Source: AWTP1-13 sp035762425 (GTDB lineage: Bacteria > Pseudomonadota > Alphaproteobacteria > Rhizobiales > Hyphomicrobiaceae). From it: a DNA stretch of 21,332 nucleotides. The number at the start of each line of letters is the position of its first letter. Positions within the stretch are counted from its first letter, which is position 1. The DNA lies in assembly GCA_035762425.1 (NCBI GenBank), contig DASTOW010000161.1:1-21332 (forward strand). The letters are read 5' to 3'. Under the pieces are notes generated by a model. The model was not told the DNA's origin, searched no databases, and saw only the letters and a program-made list of their open reading frames with translations. Positions 14,794 to 21,332 of the stretch are shown here, piece after piece. Both the position numbers and the translations under genes were made by a program.

Positions 14794-15579
14794 TTGCCGA
14801 AGCATCGCGCATTTGTCGCCCTTGCCATGATCGGCGCGCTCGCGGGCGGATGCTCGGGTGAGGTGCCGACGCTGACCTCGAGCGGTCAGACGGCACAAGC
14901 GGCGACGCTTGCCACCCCTGGCGAGGCCACGCCCGATACCCCCGCGTTCAACCCGTTCTCGGAGGGGCCGGCCACCGTCGGTGCCCGCGAGGTGCTGCAA
15001 AATCCGTCTATGGCGGAGGTGATGAAGGTTGGCACATTGCCGGACATGGCGCTCGGGCGCGCCGACGCACCAGTCACCATCATCAAATATGCGTCGATGA
15101 CCTGCCCTTACTGCCGGCGCTTCCAGCTCGAGGCGTTCCCCGTCCTCAAGAAGGACTACATTGATACCGGCAAGGTCCGCTTCATCATCCGCGAATTCCC
15201 GATCGGCAAGCAGTCGGGCCTGGCCACCGTTGCCCTGCGCTGCGCGGCGCCGGACAAGTACTTCGCCCTCTATGACAAGTTGATGGCTCAGCAAACCTCC
15301 TGGGTCAGCCAGGAGGTTCGCCCCGACCCCATCTTCAAGGTGGCTGCCCAAGTGGGGATGACGCGGGCCGAATTTGACTCGTGCCGTGAGAATCGCGGCA
15401 TGATTGCCGGGCTCAACTGGGTCAAGGATCGGGGCCGGACGCTCGGCGTCATCGGCACGCCGAACTTCTTCATTCAGGGCAAACTGGTTAAGTCGGTGAT
15501 CGGGATCAAGGAAATCCGCGAGATGGTGGATCCGATCCTGGCCGGACGGGTGGCCGAGGCCAACGCCCCAACCCGCTGA
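14794..15579 (+). CDS. DsbA-like thioredoxin-fold oxidoreductase 3 (CPYC), predicted lipoprotein
   Basis: The 261-residue product has active site C104-P-Y-C107 in YASMTCPYCRRF, cis-proline P223 in IGTPNFF, and the shared cysteines C150 and C197. CPYC is the glutaredoxin-type sequence. The N-terminus is a lipoprotein signal: basic MPKHR, hydrophobic stretch, then ALAGGC with C20 as the lipidation site, which fits the general prolipoprotein pattern although glycine at -2 is not the commonest choice. About 70 flexible residues (Ser/Thr/Pro/Ala) tether the domain. It starts at TTG 14794 with GAGGGA just before, 7 bases after the previous stop, so the two genes are surely co-transcribed. It is more diverged than paralogues 1 and 2 (FPIGK instead of FPLD, no LFARQ). 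Palindromic sequences follow before smc. Confidence 0.9.
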   Translation: MPKHRAFVALAMIGALAGGCSGEVPTLTSSGQTAQAATLATPGEATPDTPAFNPFSEGPATVGAREVLQNPSMAEVMKVGTLPDMALGRADAPVTIIKYASMTCPYCRRFQLEAFPVLKKDYIDTGKVRFIIREFPIGKQSGLATVALRCAAPDKYFALYDKLMAQQTSWVSQEVRPDPIFKVAAQVGMTRAEFDSCRENRGMIAGLNWVKDRGRTLGVIGTPNFFIQGKLVKSVIGIKEIREMVDPILAGRVAEANAPTR

Positions 15580-15616
15580 GCGGCTGATTGGGCCGATTTG
15601 TCGTGTAGCTGTAGCG

Positions 15617-15652
15617 TGTGGGTTGGGTTAGGGCGTAGCCCGTAACCCCACA
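15617..15652. repeat. Palindromic element A upstream of smc
   Basis: GGGTTAGGGC (15625-15634) pairs with GCCCGTAACCC (15638-15648) with a 3-base loop and one bulged G; flanking TGTGGG and CCCACA extend it. ATTTTCC follows, so it might also end the transcript of the DsbA-like genes. The GGGTTA...TAACCC arms recur in element B about 25 bases on. Confidence 0.5.
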
Positions 15653-15675
15653 TTTTCCGGATCCTTTGCGTTCGC

Positions 15676-15719
15676 GTTGGGGTTTGGCGCGGGCGCGCTA
15701 ACCCAACCTCGTGAGGTTG
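15676..15719. repeat. Palindromic element B and adjoining hairpin upstream of smc
   Basis: GTTGGG (15676-15681) and CCCAAC (15702-15707) flank an inner GCGCG/CGCGC stem, so the element has the same GGGTT...TAACCC layout as element A. It overlaps a second perfect hairpin, CAACCTC and GAGGTTG (15704-15719), which ends 8 bases before the smc ATG and could hide the ribosome site. Confidence 0.45.
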
Positions 15720-15727
15720 TTGGTCCC

Positions 15728-18700
15728 ATGCACATAAACCGGCTTCGGCTCTTGGGCTTCAAGTCCTTCGTCGAACCGACCGAACTCATTATCGAGAAGG
15801 GGCTGACCGGCGTGGTGGGCCCGAACGGCTGCGGCAAGTCCAACCTGCTCGAAGCCTTGCGCTGGGTTATGGGCGAGACCTCGCACAAGAGCATGCGCGC
15901 CGCCGCCATGGATGACGTGATCTTCTCCGGCACCTCCACCCGGCCTGCGCGCAACAGCGCGGAAGTCACCATCTTCATCGACAACAGCGACCGCAAGGCA
16001 CCGGCCGAGTTCAACGGCGGCGACACCCTGGAGGTGACACGCCGCATCGAGCGCGAAGCGGGTTCGGCCTATCGCGTCAACAGCCGCGAGGTGCGCGCCC
16101 GCGACGTGCGCATCCTGTTCGAGGATGCCGCCACCGGCGCACGTTCGCCGGCCCTGGTGCGCCAGGGGCAAATCAGCGAGATCGTCAACGCCAAGCCCGA
16201 GCAACGCCGCCGCATCCTGGAGGACGCCGCTGGCATCGCCGGCCTGCACAGTCGCCGGCACGAGGCCGAACTGCGGCTACGCGCCGCCGAAAGCAACCTC
16301 GCCCGCGTCAGCGACATCTTGGGTCAGCTCGGCTCACAGATCGAAAGCCTGAAGCGGCAGGCGCGGCAGGCCCGCCGCTATAAGGAACTGTCGGTCGAGA
16401 TCCGCAAGGGCGAGGCCGTGCTCGCACATCTGCGCTGGGTGGATGCGCAGGCGCAGGTCGACGCCGAGGAGACAGCACTGGCCGCTGGCCTGGAGAGGGT
16501 TGGACGCGCCACCGAGGCCGAGACCAAGGCGGTGGTGGCCGAAGCGGAGACCGCGGACAGGATTCAGCCGCTGCGCGAGCAGGAAGCCGCCAAGGGCGCG
16601 GTGCTGCACCGCTTCAAGCTCGAGCAGGACAACCTGGAGCGCGAGGCGCAGCGTACGGCGGCCCGTCAGCGCGAGTTGGAAGGCCGCATCGCCCAGCTCG
16701 GGCGCGATCTGGCACGGGAGGAATCGCTGATCGCCGAGGCCAAGGACACCCTGGCCCGCCTCGACGCCGAGACCCAGTCGCTCGCCAACACCACGCGCCT
16801 GGCCGCCGACTTCGAGCAGAAGGCGCTCGCCGACTACGACGCCGCTGCCTCCGCCCTGAAGGTCGCAGAGGCGCGCCTCGCGGACCTCACCACCCGCACG
16901 GCGGAAGCACGTGCGCGCCGGCAGAGTCTTGATGCCCAGCGCAGCGAGCGGCAGGGCCAGGTTGCCAAGCTCGAGCGGCAGATGCTGGCGCTGGAGGCGC
17001 AGACGCGCGAAATCGTCGGCCGCGCGCCGGACGCCTCCAAGCTGAAGGCCGCCGCCGAGGCCGGCCAGCTGCTAATGGCTGCGATGGCCGACATCGAAGC
17101 GAGGACCATTGCCGCCGAGGAGGCCGCGCAGGCGGCAGCCGCGGACGCTAAGGCCAAGGCCGAGACCGCTGCCAAGCTTGGCCTCACGGCCGGCCAGCTC
17201 AAGACCGAGGTCGACACGCTGGCCAAGTTGCTGATGCCGGCCGGCGACAGCGGCCTGCCGCCGATCCTGGATCAGATCAAGGTGGCGGCGGGCTATGAGA
17301 TGGCGCTGGCCGCCGCACTCGGTGAAGACCTCGACGTGCCGGCCGCACAAGAAGCGCCGGTGCATTGGCGCGTCAATGCCGCAAGCGGCAAGGATCCAGC
17401 CCTGCCGAAGGGCGTCGAGCCGCTCATCGACCAGGTCGCCGGCCCGGCCGAGCTGACGCGGCGCCTGCGCCAGGTCGGCATCGTCGCCCGTGCCGATGGC
17501 CCGCATCTGCAACGCCTGCTGATCGCAGGCCAGCGTTTGGTGTCCCGTGAGGGCGACCTGTGGCGTTGGGACGGATTCGTCGCAGCCGCGCAGGGCGCGA
17601 TGGCCGCCGCTAGCCGGCTTGCCGAGCGCAGCCGCCTCGGTGCGCTGGCCGCCCAGGAGGCGCAATCGCGCAAGGCCTCCGAGCAAGCCCGCGCCGCATC
17701 CGAGGCCGCCACCGAGCAGCATCGCGCGGCGCAAGCCGAGGAGAAGAACCTGCGCCAGCTGTGGCGCGATACGCAAGCCAAGCTGGCCCAGACGCGCGAC
17801 TTGCTGACCGACATGGAGCGGCAAGCACGCGAGACCGAGTCGCGCATTGCCTCGGTCGCCGACGCCAAGTCGCGCGTCGCCGAGGCGCTCGTGGAGGCGC
17901 ACGAGAAGCTGGCCGAGGTCGAGACTGCGCTCAAGGAACAGAGCGGCATCGAGACCCTGGAGAGCGAACTTTCCGGCTCGCAAAAGGAAACGGCCGAGCT
18001 GCGCACCAAGGCCAGCGAAAGCCGCACCGAGCTCATTACGCTGGAACGCGAACATCGCGCCCGCAGCGAGCGCCAGACCGCCATCGTTGCCGAGCGTGAA
18101 CGCTGGGAGACGCGCAGTGCCGGTGCCGGCGAGCAGATCGCCACCCTCAAGGAGCGCATCGCCGAGACGCAGGGCGAGGTCGCCACCATCAGCGACCTGC
18201 CCGGCATGATCGAGGAGCAGCGCCAGAAGCTGATGAGTGGGCTGGCCCAGGCCGAGCAGGAGCGCCAGGCCGCCGCCGATGCGTTGGCTACCGCCGAAGG
18301 CATCCACCGCCAGGCCGCCCAGGAGTTGCGCGCCGCGCAGTCAACCGTCTCCGACGAGCGCGAGGCTCGCGCCCGCGTCGAGACGCGGCTTGAAGGTGCG
18401 CGCGATCGCCGCAGCGAGGAAGCGCGCAAGATCCGCGAGCAGCTCGGCTGCGCGCCGGACGGCTGTCTTGCGCTTGCCGAGCTGTCGGTCGACGCGAGCC
18501 TTCCGCGGCTGGAAGAGGCCGACACCGTGCTCAACCGCCTGAAGGCCGATCGCGAGCGGCTGGGCGGCGTCAACCTGCAGGCCGACGACGACTTGACCAG
18601 CATGACCGAGCAGTTCGAGGGCATGGACAAGGAGAAGTCGGACGTCGAGGAGGCGATCGCCAAGCTGCGCTCGGGCATTGCCCAGATCAACGACGAGGGC

Positions 18701-19189
18701 CAGAGCCGCCTGCAGGAGGCCTTCGACACCGTCAACGGCCACTTCCAGCGGCTGTTCACCACCCTGTTCGGCGGCGGCGAGGCGCGACTTGCCATGGTCG
18801 AGGGCGAGGATCCACTGGAGAGCGGACTGGAAATCGTCGCCAAGCCGCCCGGCAAGAAGCCCGCGACGCTGTCTCTGCTGTCCGGCGGCGAGCAGTCGCT
18901 GACCGCCCTGGCGCTGATCTTCGCCGTGTTCCTCACCAACCCGTCGCCGATCTGCGTGCTGGACGAGGTCGACGCGCCGCTCGACGACGCCAACGTCGAC
19001 CGCTTCTGCACGCTGATGGAGCACATGGCCGCCGATACGGCGACGCGCTTCCTGGTCATCACCCACCACCCGATGACCATGACGCGCATGAACCGGCTGT
19101 TCGGCGTGACCATGGGCGAGAAAGGCGTCAGCCAGCTCGTCTCGGTCGACCTGGAGACCGCGCAGCGTTTCACGGGCGCCGCGGCTTAA
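15728..19189 (+). CDS. smc: Chromosome segregation protein SMC
   Basis: SMC is the coiled-coil ATPase that, with ScpA and ScpB, organises and resolves the chromosome. The 1153-residue length is normal. The N-terminal ATPase half has Walker A GPNGCGKSN (31-39) after HINRLRLLGFKSFVEPTEL and the Q-loop region ALVRQGQISEIVNAKPEQRR. Long heptad coiled coils (about 170-495 and 640-980) flank a hinge at about 503-630 (GLPPILDQIKVAAGYEMALAAALGEDL onward). The C-terminal half has the signature LSGGEQSLTALALIFAVFL at about 1050 and Walker B ICVLDEVDAPLDD at about 1075, then the switch histidine in ITHHPMT. The ATG at 15728 begins exactly at the family start; a TTG 51 bases upstream would read through a palindrome. 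No scpA or scpB is nearby. A parS-like site lies 5 kb upstream. Confidence 0.98.
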   Translation: MHINRLRLLGFKSFVEPTELIIEKGLTGVVGPNGCGKSNLLEALRWVMGETSHKSMRAAAMDDVIFSGTSTRPARNSAEVTIFIDNSDRKAPAEFNGGDTLEVTRRIEREAGSAYRVNSREVRARDVRILFEDAATGARSPALVRQGQISEIVNAKPEQRRRILEDAAGIAGLHSRRHEAELRLRAAESNLARVSDILGQLGSQIESLKRQARQARRYKELSVEIRKGEAVLAHLRWVDAQAQVDAEETALAAGLERVGRATEAETKAVVAEAETADRIQPLREQEAAKGAVLHRFKLEQDNLEREAQRTAARQRELEGRIAQLGRDLAREESLIAEAKDTLARLDAETQSLANTTRLAADFEQKALADYDAAASALKVAEARLADLTTRTAEARARRQSLDAQRSERQGQVAKLERQMLALEAQTREIVGRAPDASKLKAAAEAGQLLMAAMADIEARTIAAEEAAQAAAADAKAKAETAAKLGLTAGQLKTEVDTLAKLLMPAGDSGLPPILDQIKVAAGYEMALAAALGEDLDVPAAQEAPVHWRVNAASGKDPALPKGVEPLIDQVAGPAELTRRLRQVGIVARADGPHLQRLLIAGQRLVSREGDLWRWDGFVAAAQGAMAAASRLAERSRLGALAAQEAQSRKASEQARAASEAATEQHRAAQAEEKNLRQLWRDTQAKLAQTRDLLTDMERQARETESRIASVADAKSRVAEALVEAHEKLAEVETALKEQSGIETLESELSGSQKETAELRTKASESRTELITLEREHRARSERQTAIVAERERWETRSAGAGEQIATLKERIAETQGEVATISDLPGMIEEQRQKLMSGLAQAEQERQAAADALATAEGIHRQAAQELRAAQSTVSDEREARARVETRLEGARDRRSEEARKIREQLGCAPDGCLALAELSVDASLPRLEEADTVLNRLKADRERLGGVNLQADDDLTSMTEQFEGMDKEKSDVEEAIAKLRSGIAQINDEGQSRLQEAFDTVNGHFQRLFTTLFGGGEARLAMVEGEDPLESGLEIVAKPPGKKPATLSLLSGGEQSLTALALIFAVFLTNPSPICVLDEVDAPLDDANVDRFCTLMEHMAADTATRFLVITHHPMTMTRMNRLFGVTMGEKGVSQLVSVDLETAQRFTGAAA

Positions 19190-19722
19190 TTGTAGCAGTT
19201 GGCCCAGCAATATATTTTTTGACTTCGCACGACCTCACTTTTTGCAACGGACGGTCAATGGGTAAGGTGCGCTGGCAAAAGCACGGCGGACAATTGATTG
19301 CGTTCAGTTCCCCACGAGTCGCCGGTCGCGCGCTCCGCCAATGCGATGGCGGGACCGAGCCGGTCTTTGTTGTTGTGATGACGTGCTGCGATGTTCGGTG
19401 GACGTGTCCGGTTGATACCGGCTTCCTCAACGCGAATGCGGTAGAGGTTCCAACATCTGGGCACGTAATCCCTATTGCGGACGAGGCAAGGCGATACCCT
19501 CATGCAGGAGCTTCTGCCGCAGTGTCCCAGGTGCCTGTCGGCCTACCTTGGTTCCCATCCAGAATGGAGCCCCGCGGCACGTACGTTCGGTCACCAAGAA
19601 ACTGCCTGAGCGCACAGGGCGACTTGCGGTTCGCCGCCACCCCGTAGCCCGATTGTCGCACGTCGGAGTAGTTGGTCGTTTTCGGGGGTCGTCCGTGCGT
19701 GTTCTGCCGCACCCCCCATTCC
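19190..19722. other. Gene-poor stretch between smc and the atp operon
   Basis: No convincing gene is seen in these 533 bases. Codon third positions in the longest frame (from ATG 19258 to 19647, about 129 residues) are far less GC-rich than in the neighbouring genes, and the ATG has no ribosome site, so I do not call it coding. AT-rich sequence with T6 at 19212-19217 follows the smc stop without a good hairpin. A GC stem, GTGCG and CGCAC around a short loop inside GGGGG and CCCCC arms, lies at about 19683-19717 next to the atp promoter. A decayed gene or an acquired segment are possible. Confidence 0.5.
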
Positions 19723-19751
19723 TTGACACCCTGGTAGGCCACCCCTATGTT
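19723..19751 (+). promoter_or_regulatory. Strong sigma70-type promoter of the F0 atp operon
   Basis: A perfect -35 hexamer TTGACA (19723-19728) and TATGTT (19746-19751, 4 of 6) are separated by exactly 17 bases. The expected start near 19758 gives a leader of about 55 bases before atpI. That leader has GGGGAG and CTCCCC arms able to form a hairpin, and a GAGGA ribosome site 9 bases before the ATG. This is the best promoter match in the window and fits a highly expressed operon. Confidence 0.65.
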
Positions 19752-19812
19752 GCGGCCGCGTTTTGATGGGCCCCGGGGGGAGTCGGGCCGCCTCCCCACG
19801 AGGACGTTTGTC

Positions 19813-20220
19813 ATGTCAGATCCAGCCGACAAGCGAGGCCGTCGTCAGGGTGAGATGAGCCCTGAAGAGCTGGCAGCGTTCCAGGCGAGGGTTTCCGACC
19901 TCGACAGCAAGCTCGACAAGGTCCGTGAGCAGCGGCATGGCCGCGACTCCGACCAGGATGCCGAGATGCGCGGGCGCGGTATGGCATACGGCATGCGGAT
20001 GGCCACCGAGCTGGTCTCGGCGGTGATCGTCGGCGGGCTGATCGGGTACGCGCTGGATTGGTGGCTTGGCACCAAGCCTTGGCTGTTTCTGCTCTTCTTC
20101 GTGTTGGGGTTCGCAGCCGGCGTCCTCAACGTCCTGAGGGCCTACGAGCGGATGCAGAAGGAATTCATGGCCAAGACGGGCGGCCGCATCGGCCACAGTG
20201 TCCCGGACGACGAGGACTGA
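19813..20220 (+). CDS. atpI: ATP synthase protein I (AtpZ/AtpI family)
   Basis: AtpI is a small membrane protein thought to help assemble the c-ring or carry magnesium for the F0F1 ATP synthase; it is not part of the finished enzyme. The 135-residue product has a charged N-terminal half (MSPEELAAFQARVSDLDSKL, coiled-coil-like), then two membrane helices at about 67-85 (LVSAVIVGGLIGYALDWWL) and 90-110 (WLFLLFFVLGFAAGVLNVLRA), joined by a short GTKP turn, and an acidic C-terminus. The position just before atpB is the normal one. The ATG at 19813 follows GAGGA by 9 bases; an upstream ATG at 19747 lies on the promoter -10 and is rejected. Confidence 0.93.
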   Translation: MSDPADKRGRRQGEMSPEELAAFQARVSDLDSKLDKVREQRHGRDSDQDAEMRGRGMAYGMRMATELVSAVIVGGLIGYALDWWLGTKPWLFLLFFVLGFAAGVLNVLRAYERMQKEFMAKTGGRIGHSVPDDED

Positions 20221-20233
20221 TAGGGGATTTGCA

Positions 20234-21013
20234 GTGGCAGCACCGCAACATGGGGCCGAGGCAGGCGGAATGCCCGATCCCATTCATCAGTTCGACATCC
20301 ACACCATCATTCCCATCAAGCTGTTCGGCTGGGACGTCTCGTTCACCAACTCTTCGCTGTACATGGTGTTGGCGGTACTTCTGATCGCCGGCTTCTACAT
20401 GGTGTCGATGCGCGCCCGCTCGCTGGTGCCGACACGCATCCAGTCCGTCGCCGAGATCAGCCACGAGTTCGTCGCCGGCATGCTGCGCGACAGCGCCGGC
20501 CACAGCGGCATGAAGTACTTTCCCTTCGTATTCTCACTCTTCATGTTCATCTTCGCCGCGAACATGCTGGGCATGATCCCCGGCGCCTTCACGGTGACAA
20601 GCCACATCGTCGTAACTGCCGCGCTGGCCGCGCTGGTGTTCTTCACGGTGCTGGTGGTCGGCTTCGCCAAGAACGGCCTGCACTTCCTCAAGCTGTTCGT
20701 GCCGGAGGGAGTACCGATCCTGATCCTGCCGCTGGTGGTGGCGATCGAGGTGATCTCCTTCCTGTCGCGCCCGATCAGCCACTCCGTGCGTCTGTTCGCC
20801 AACATGTTGGCCGGACACATCACGCTCAAGGTGTTCGGCGGCTTCGTCGTGATGCTGTTGGGCGCCGGGTCCTACTCGATCCTGGCGCCGCTGCCCCTCG
20901 CCTTCGCGGTGGCGCTCACCGCGCTCGAGTTCCTGGTGGCGTTCCTGCAGGCCTACGTCTTCACCATGCTCACTTGCATGTATCTCAACGACGCGCTCCA
21001 TCCGGGACACTAG
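20234..21013 (+). CDS. atpB: ATP synthase F0 subunit a
   Basis: Subunit a forms the proton half-channels beside the c-ring in the inner membrane. The 259-residue product has the essential arginine R186 in SHSVRLFANMLAGH and the later helix LPLAFAVALTALEFLVAFLQAYVFTMLTCMYLNDA, with about five or six membrane helices in total. The N-terminus PDPIHQFDIHTIIPIKLFGW is typical of alphaproteobacterial AtpB. GTG at 20234 is chosen because AGGGG stands 7 bases before it; ATG at 20270 (residue 13) is the alternative start and cannot be ruled out. It starts 13 bases after the atpI stop and is followed by atpE at 52 bases. Confidence 0.97.
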   Translation: MAAPQHGAEAGGMPDPIHQFDIHTIIPIKLFGWDVSFTNSSLYMVLAVLLIAGFYMVSMRARSLVPTRIQSVAEISHEFVAGMLRDSAGHSGMKYFPFVFSLFMFIFAANMLGMIPGAFTVTSHIVVTAALAALVFFTVLVVGFAKNGLHFLKLFVPEGVPILILPLVVAIEVISFLSRPISHSVRLFANMLAGHITLKVFGGFVVMLLGAGSYSILAPLPLAFAVALTALEFLVAFLQAYVFTMLTCMYLNDALHPGH

Positions 21014-21065
21014 ATCGAGCGCTTCGCATCTGCATCGACTAACCACTCAAAGGGAGTAGTAATCC

Positions 21066-21290
21066 ATGGATCCCGCCTCCGCGAAGCTCATCGGCGCCGG
21101 CCTTGCCGCCATCGGCACGGGAGCTGCCGCTATCGGCGTCGGCAACCTGTTCGGCCAGTTCCTGCAGGGCGCGCTGCGCAATCCGTCGGCCGCCGACGGC
21201 CAGTTCGGCCGCCTGATCTTCGGCTTCGCCGTGACGGAAGCGCTCGGCATCTTCGCGCTGCTCATCGCCTTCCTGCTGCTGTTCACCTGA
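21066..21290 (+). CDS. atpE: ATP synthase F0 subunit c
   Basis: Subunit c makes up the rotating ring that carries protons. The 74-residue product is a two-helix hairpin: helix 1 with the glycine-rich LIGAGLAAIGTGAAAIGVGN (8-27), the polar loop LRNPSAADGQFG (37-48) that contacts the central stalk, and helix 2 with the ion-binding carboxylate E58 in FAVTEALGIFALL. I do not see the extra helix-1 ion ligands usual in sodium-type rings, so it is most likely a proton ring. AAAGGGAG lies 9 bases before the ATG. Length and sequence match alphaproteobacterial c subunits closely. Confidence 0.98.
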   Translation: MDPASAKLIGAGLAAIGTGAAAIGVGNLFGQFLQGALRNPSAADGQFGRLIFGFAVTEALGIFALLIAFLLLFT

Positions 21291-21320
21291 TCCGGTAGGC
21301 ACCGCAAACCGGGGCTCGTC

Positions 21321-21332
21321 ATGGCTCAGAAG
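21321..21332 (+). CDS. Start of the next F0 gene, probably subunit b' (cut by window edge)
   Basis: Only ATG and three further codons (MAQK) are in the window, 30 bases after atpE, with GGGG 6 bases before the ATG. In alphaproteobacteria the gene after atpE is normally the b' subunit (atpF' or atpG), followed by atpF. The assignment rests on position only. Confidence 0.45.

Noticed and set aside
15677..15727. TTG start 51 bases upstream of the smc ATG
   Set aside because: The extra residues would be encoded by palindromic element B; the family start is MHINRLRLLGFKSF.
17293..19173. 626-residue open frame antisense to smc
   Set aside because: Shadow of a GC-rich, strongly biased gene; Ser/Arg-rich product without domains, while the plus-strand frame is a complete SMC.
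19258..19647. Frame of about 129 residues after smc
   Set aside because: No ribosome site, third-position GC well below that of neighbouring genes, no recognisable motif.
19640..19729. Possible tRNA, because the minus frame reads GCGRTRTDDP, a phrase often seen when tRNA antisense is translated
   Set aside because: No TTCGA-type T-loop, no matching acceptor stem and no anticodon arm could be drawn on either strand.

Overview
The window is a GC-rich bacterial chromosome segment, most likely from an alphaproteobacterium near the Hyphomicrobiales or Rhodospirillales. The reasons are the gene order mutY - DUF721 - DsbA-like - smc, an F0 gene set in the order atpI-atpB-atpE with a further gene starting at the right edge, the yqgE - DsbD-N - peroxiredoxin grouping, and the character of the small secreted Cys-motif proteins. 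A genus cannot be named from sequence alone. No phage, insertion sequence, CRISPR array, tRNA or rRNA was recognised.

Layout. (1) 1-2937, minus strand: a carbohydrate-type ABC importer, with a Tat-exported binding protein first, two strong hairpins after it, then two permeases, the second cut by the window edge. (2) 3124-5926: a GNAT acetyltransferase, then yqgE (minus), a stand-alone DsbD N-terminal-domain protein and a Prx5-type peroxiredoxin closed by a clear intrinsic terminator. (3) 6112-9470: two secreted proteins of unknown function, each with internally repeated cysteine motifs, an amidase-signature enzyme and a 48-residue membrane protein. (4) 9568-11832: mtnA (methionine salvage) convergent with mutY (oxidative DNA repair); in the 39-bp gap between them is a 16-mer matching the ParB-binding parS centromere consensus. 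(5) 11918-19189: a DUF721/DciA-like gene, three consecutive DsbA-like thioredoxin-fold proteins with different predicted export or anchoring, a small secreted protein on the opposite strand, a pair of palindromic elements, and a full-length smc. (6) 19190-21332: a roughly 530-bp stretch with no convincing gene, a strong sigma70-type promoter, and the start of the F0 ATP synthase operon.

How the genes fit together. Most are housekeeping genes. Two themes stand out. One is envelope thiol redox chemistry: a DsbD-N domain protein, a peroxiredoxin, three DsbA-like proteins and several secreted Cys-pair proteins that could be substrates. The other is chromosome segregation: a parS site about 5 kb from smc, whose product is loaded at ParB-parS in many bacteria. 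The best candidates for something not well described are the three-paralogue DsbA-like array and the two Cys-repeat secreted proteins. The parS match is the most informative non-coding signal.
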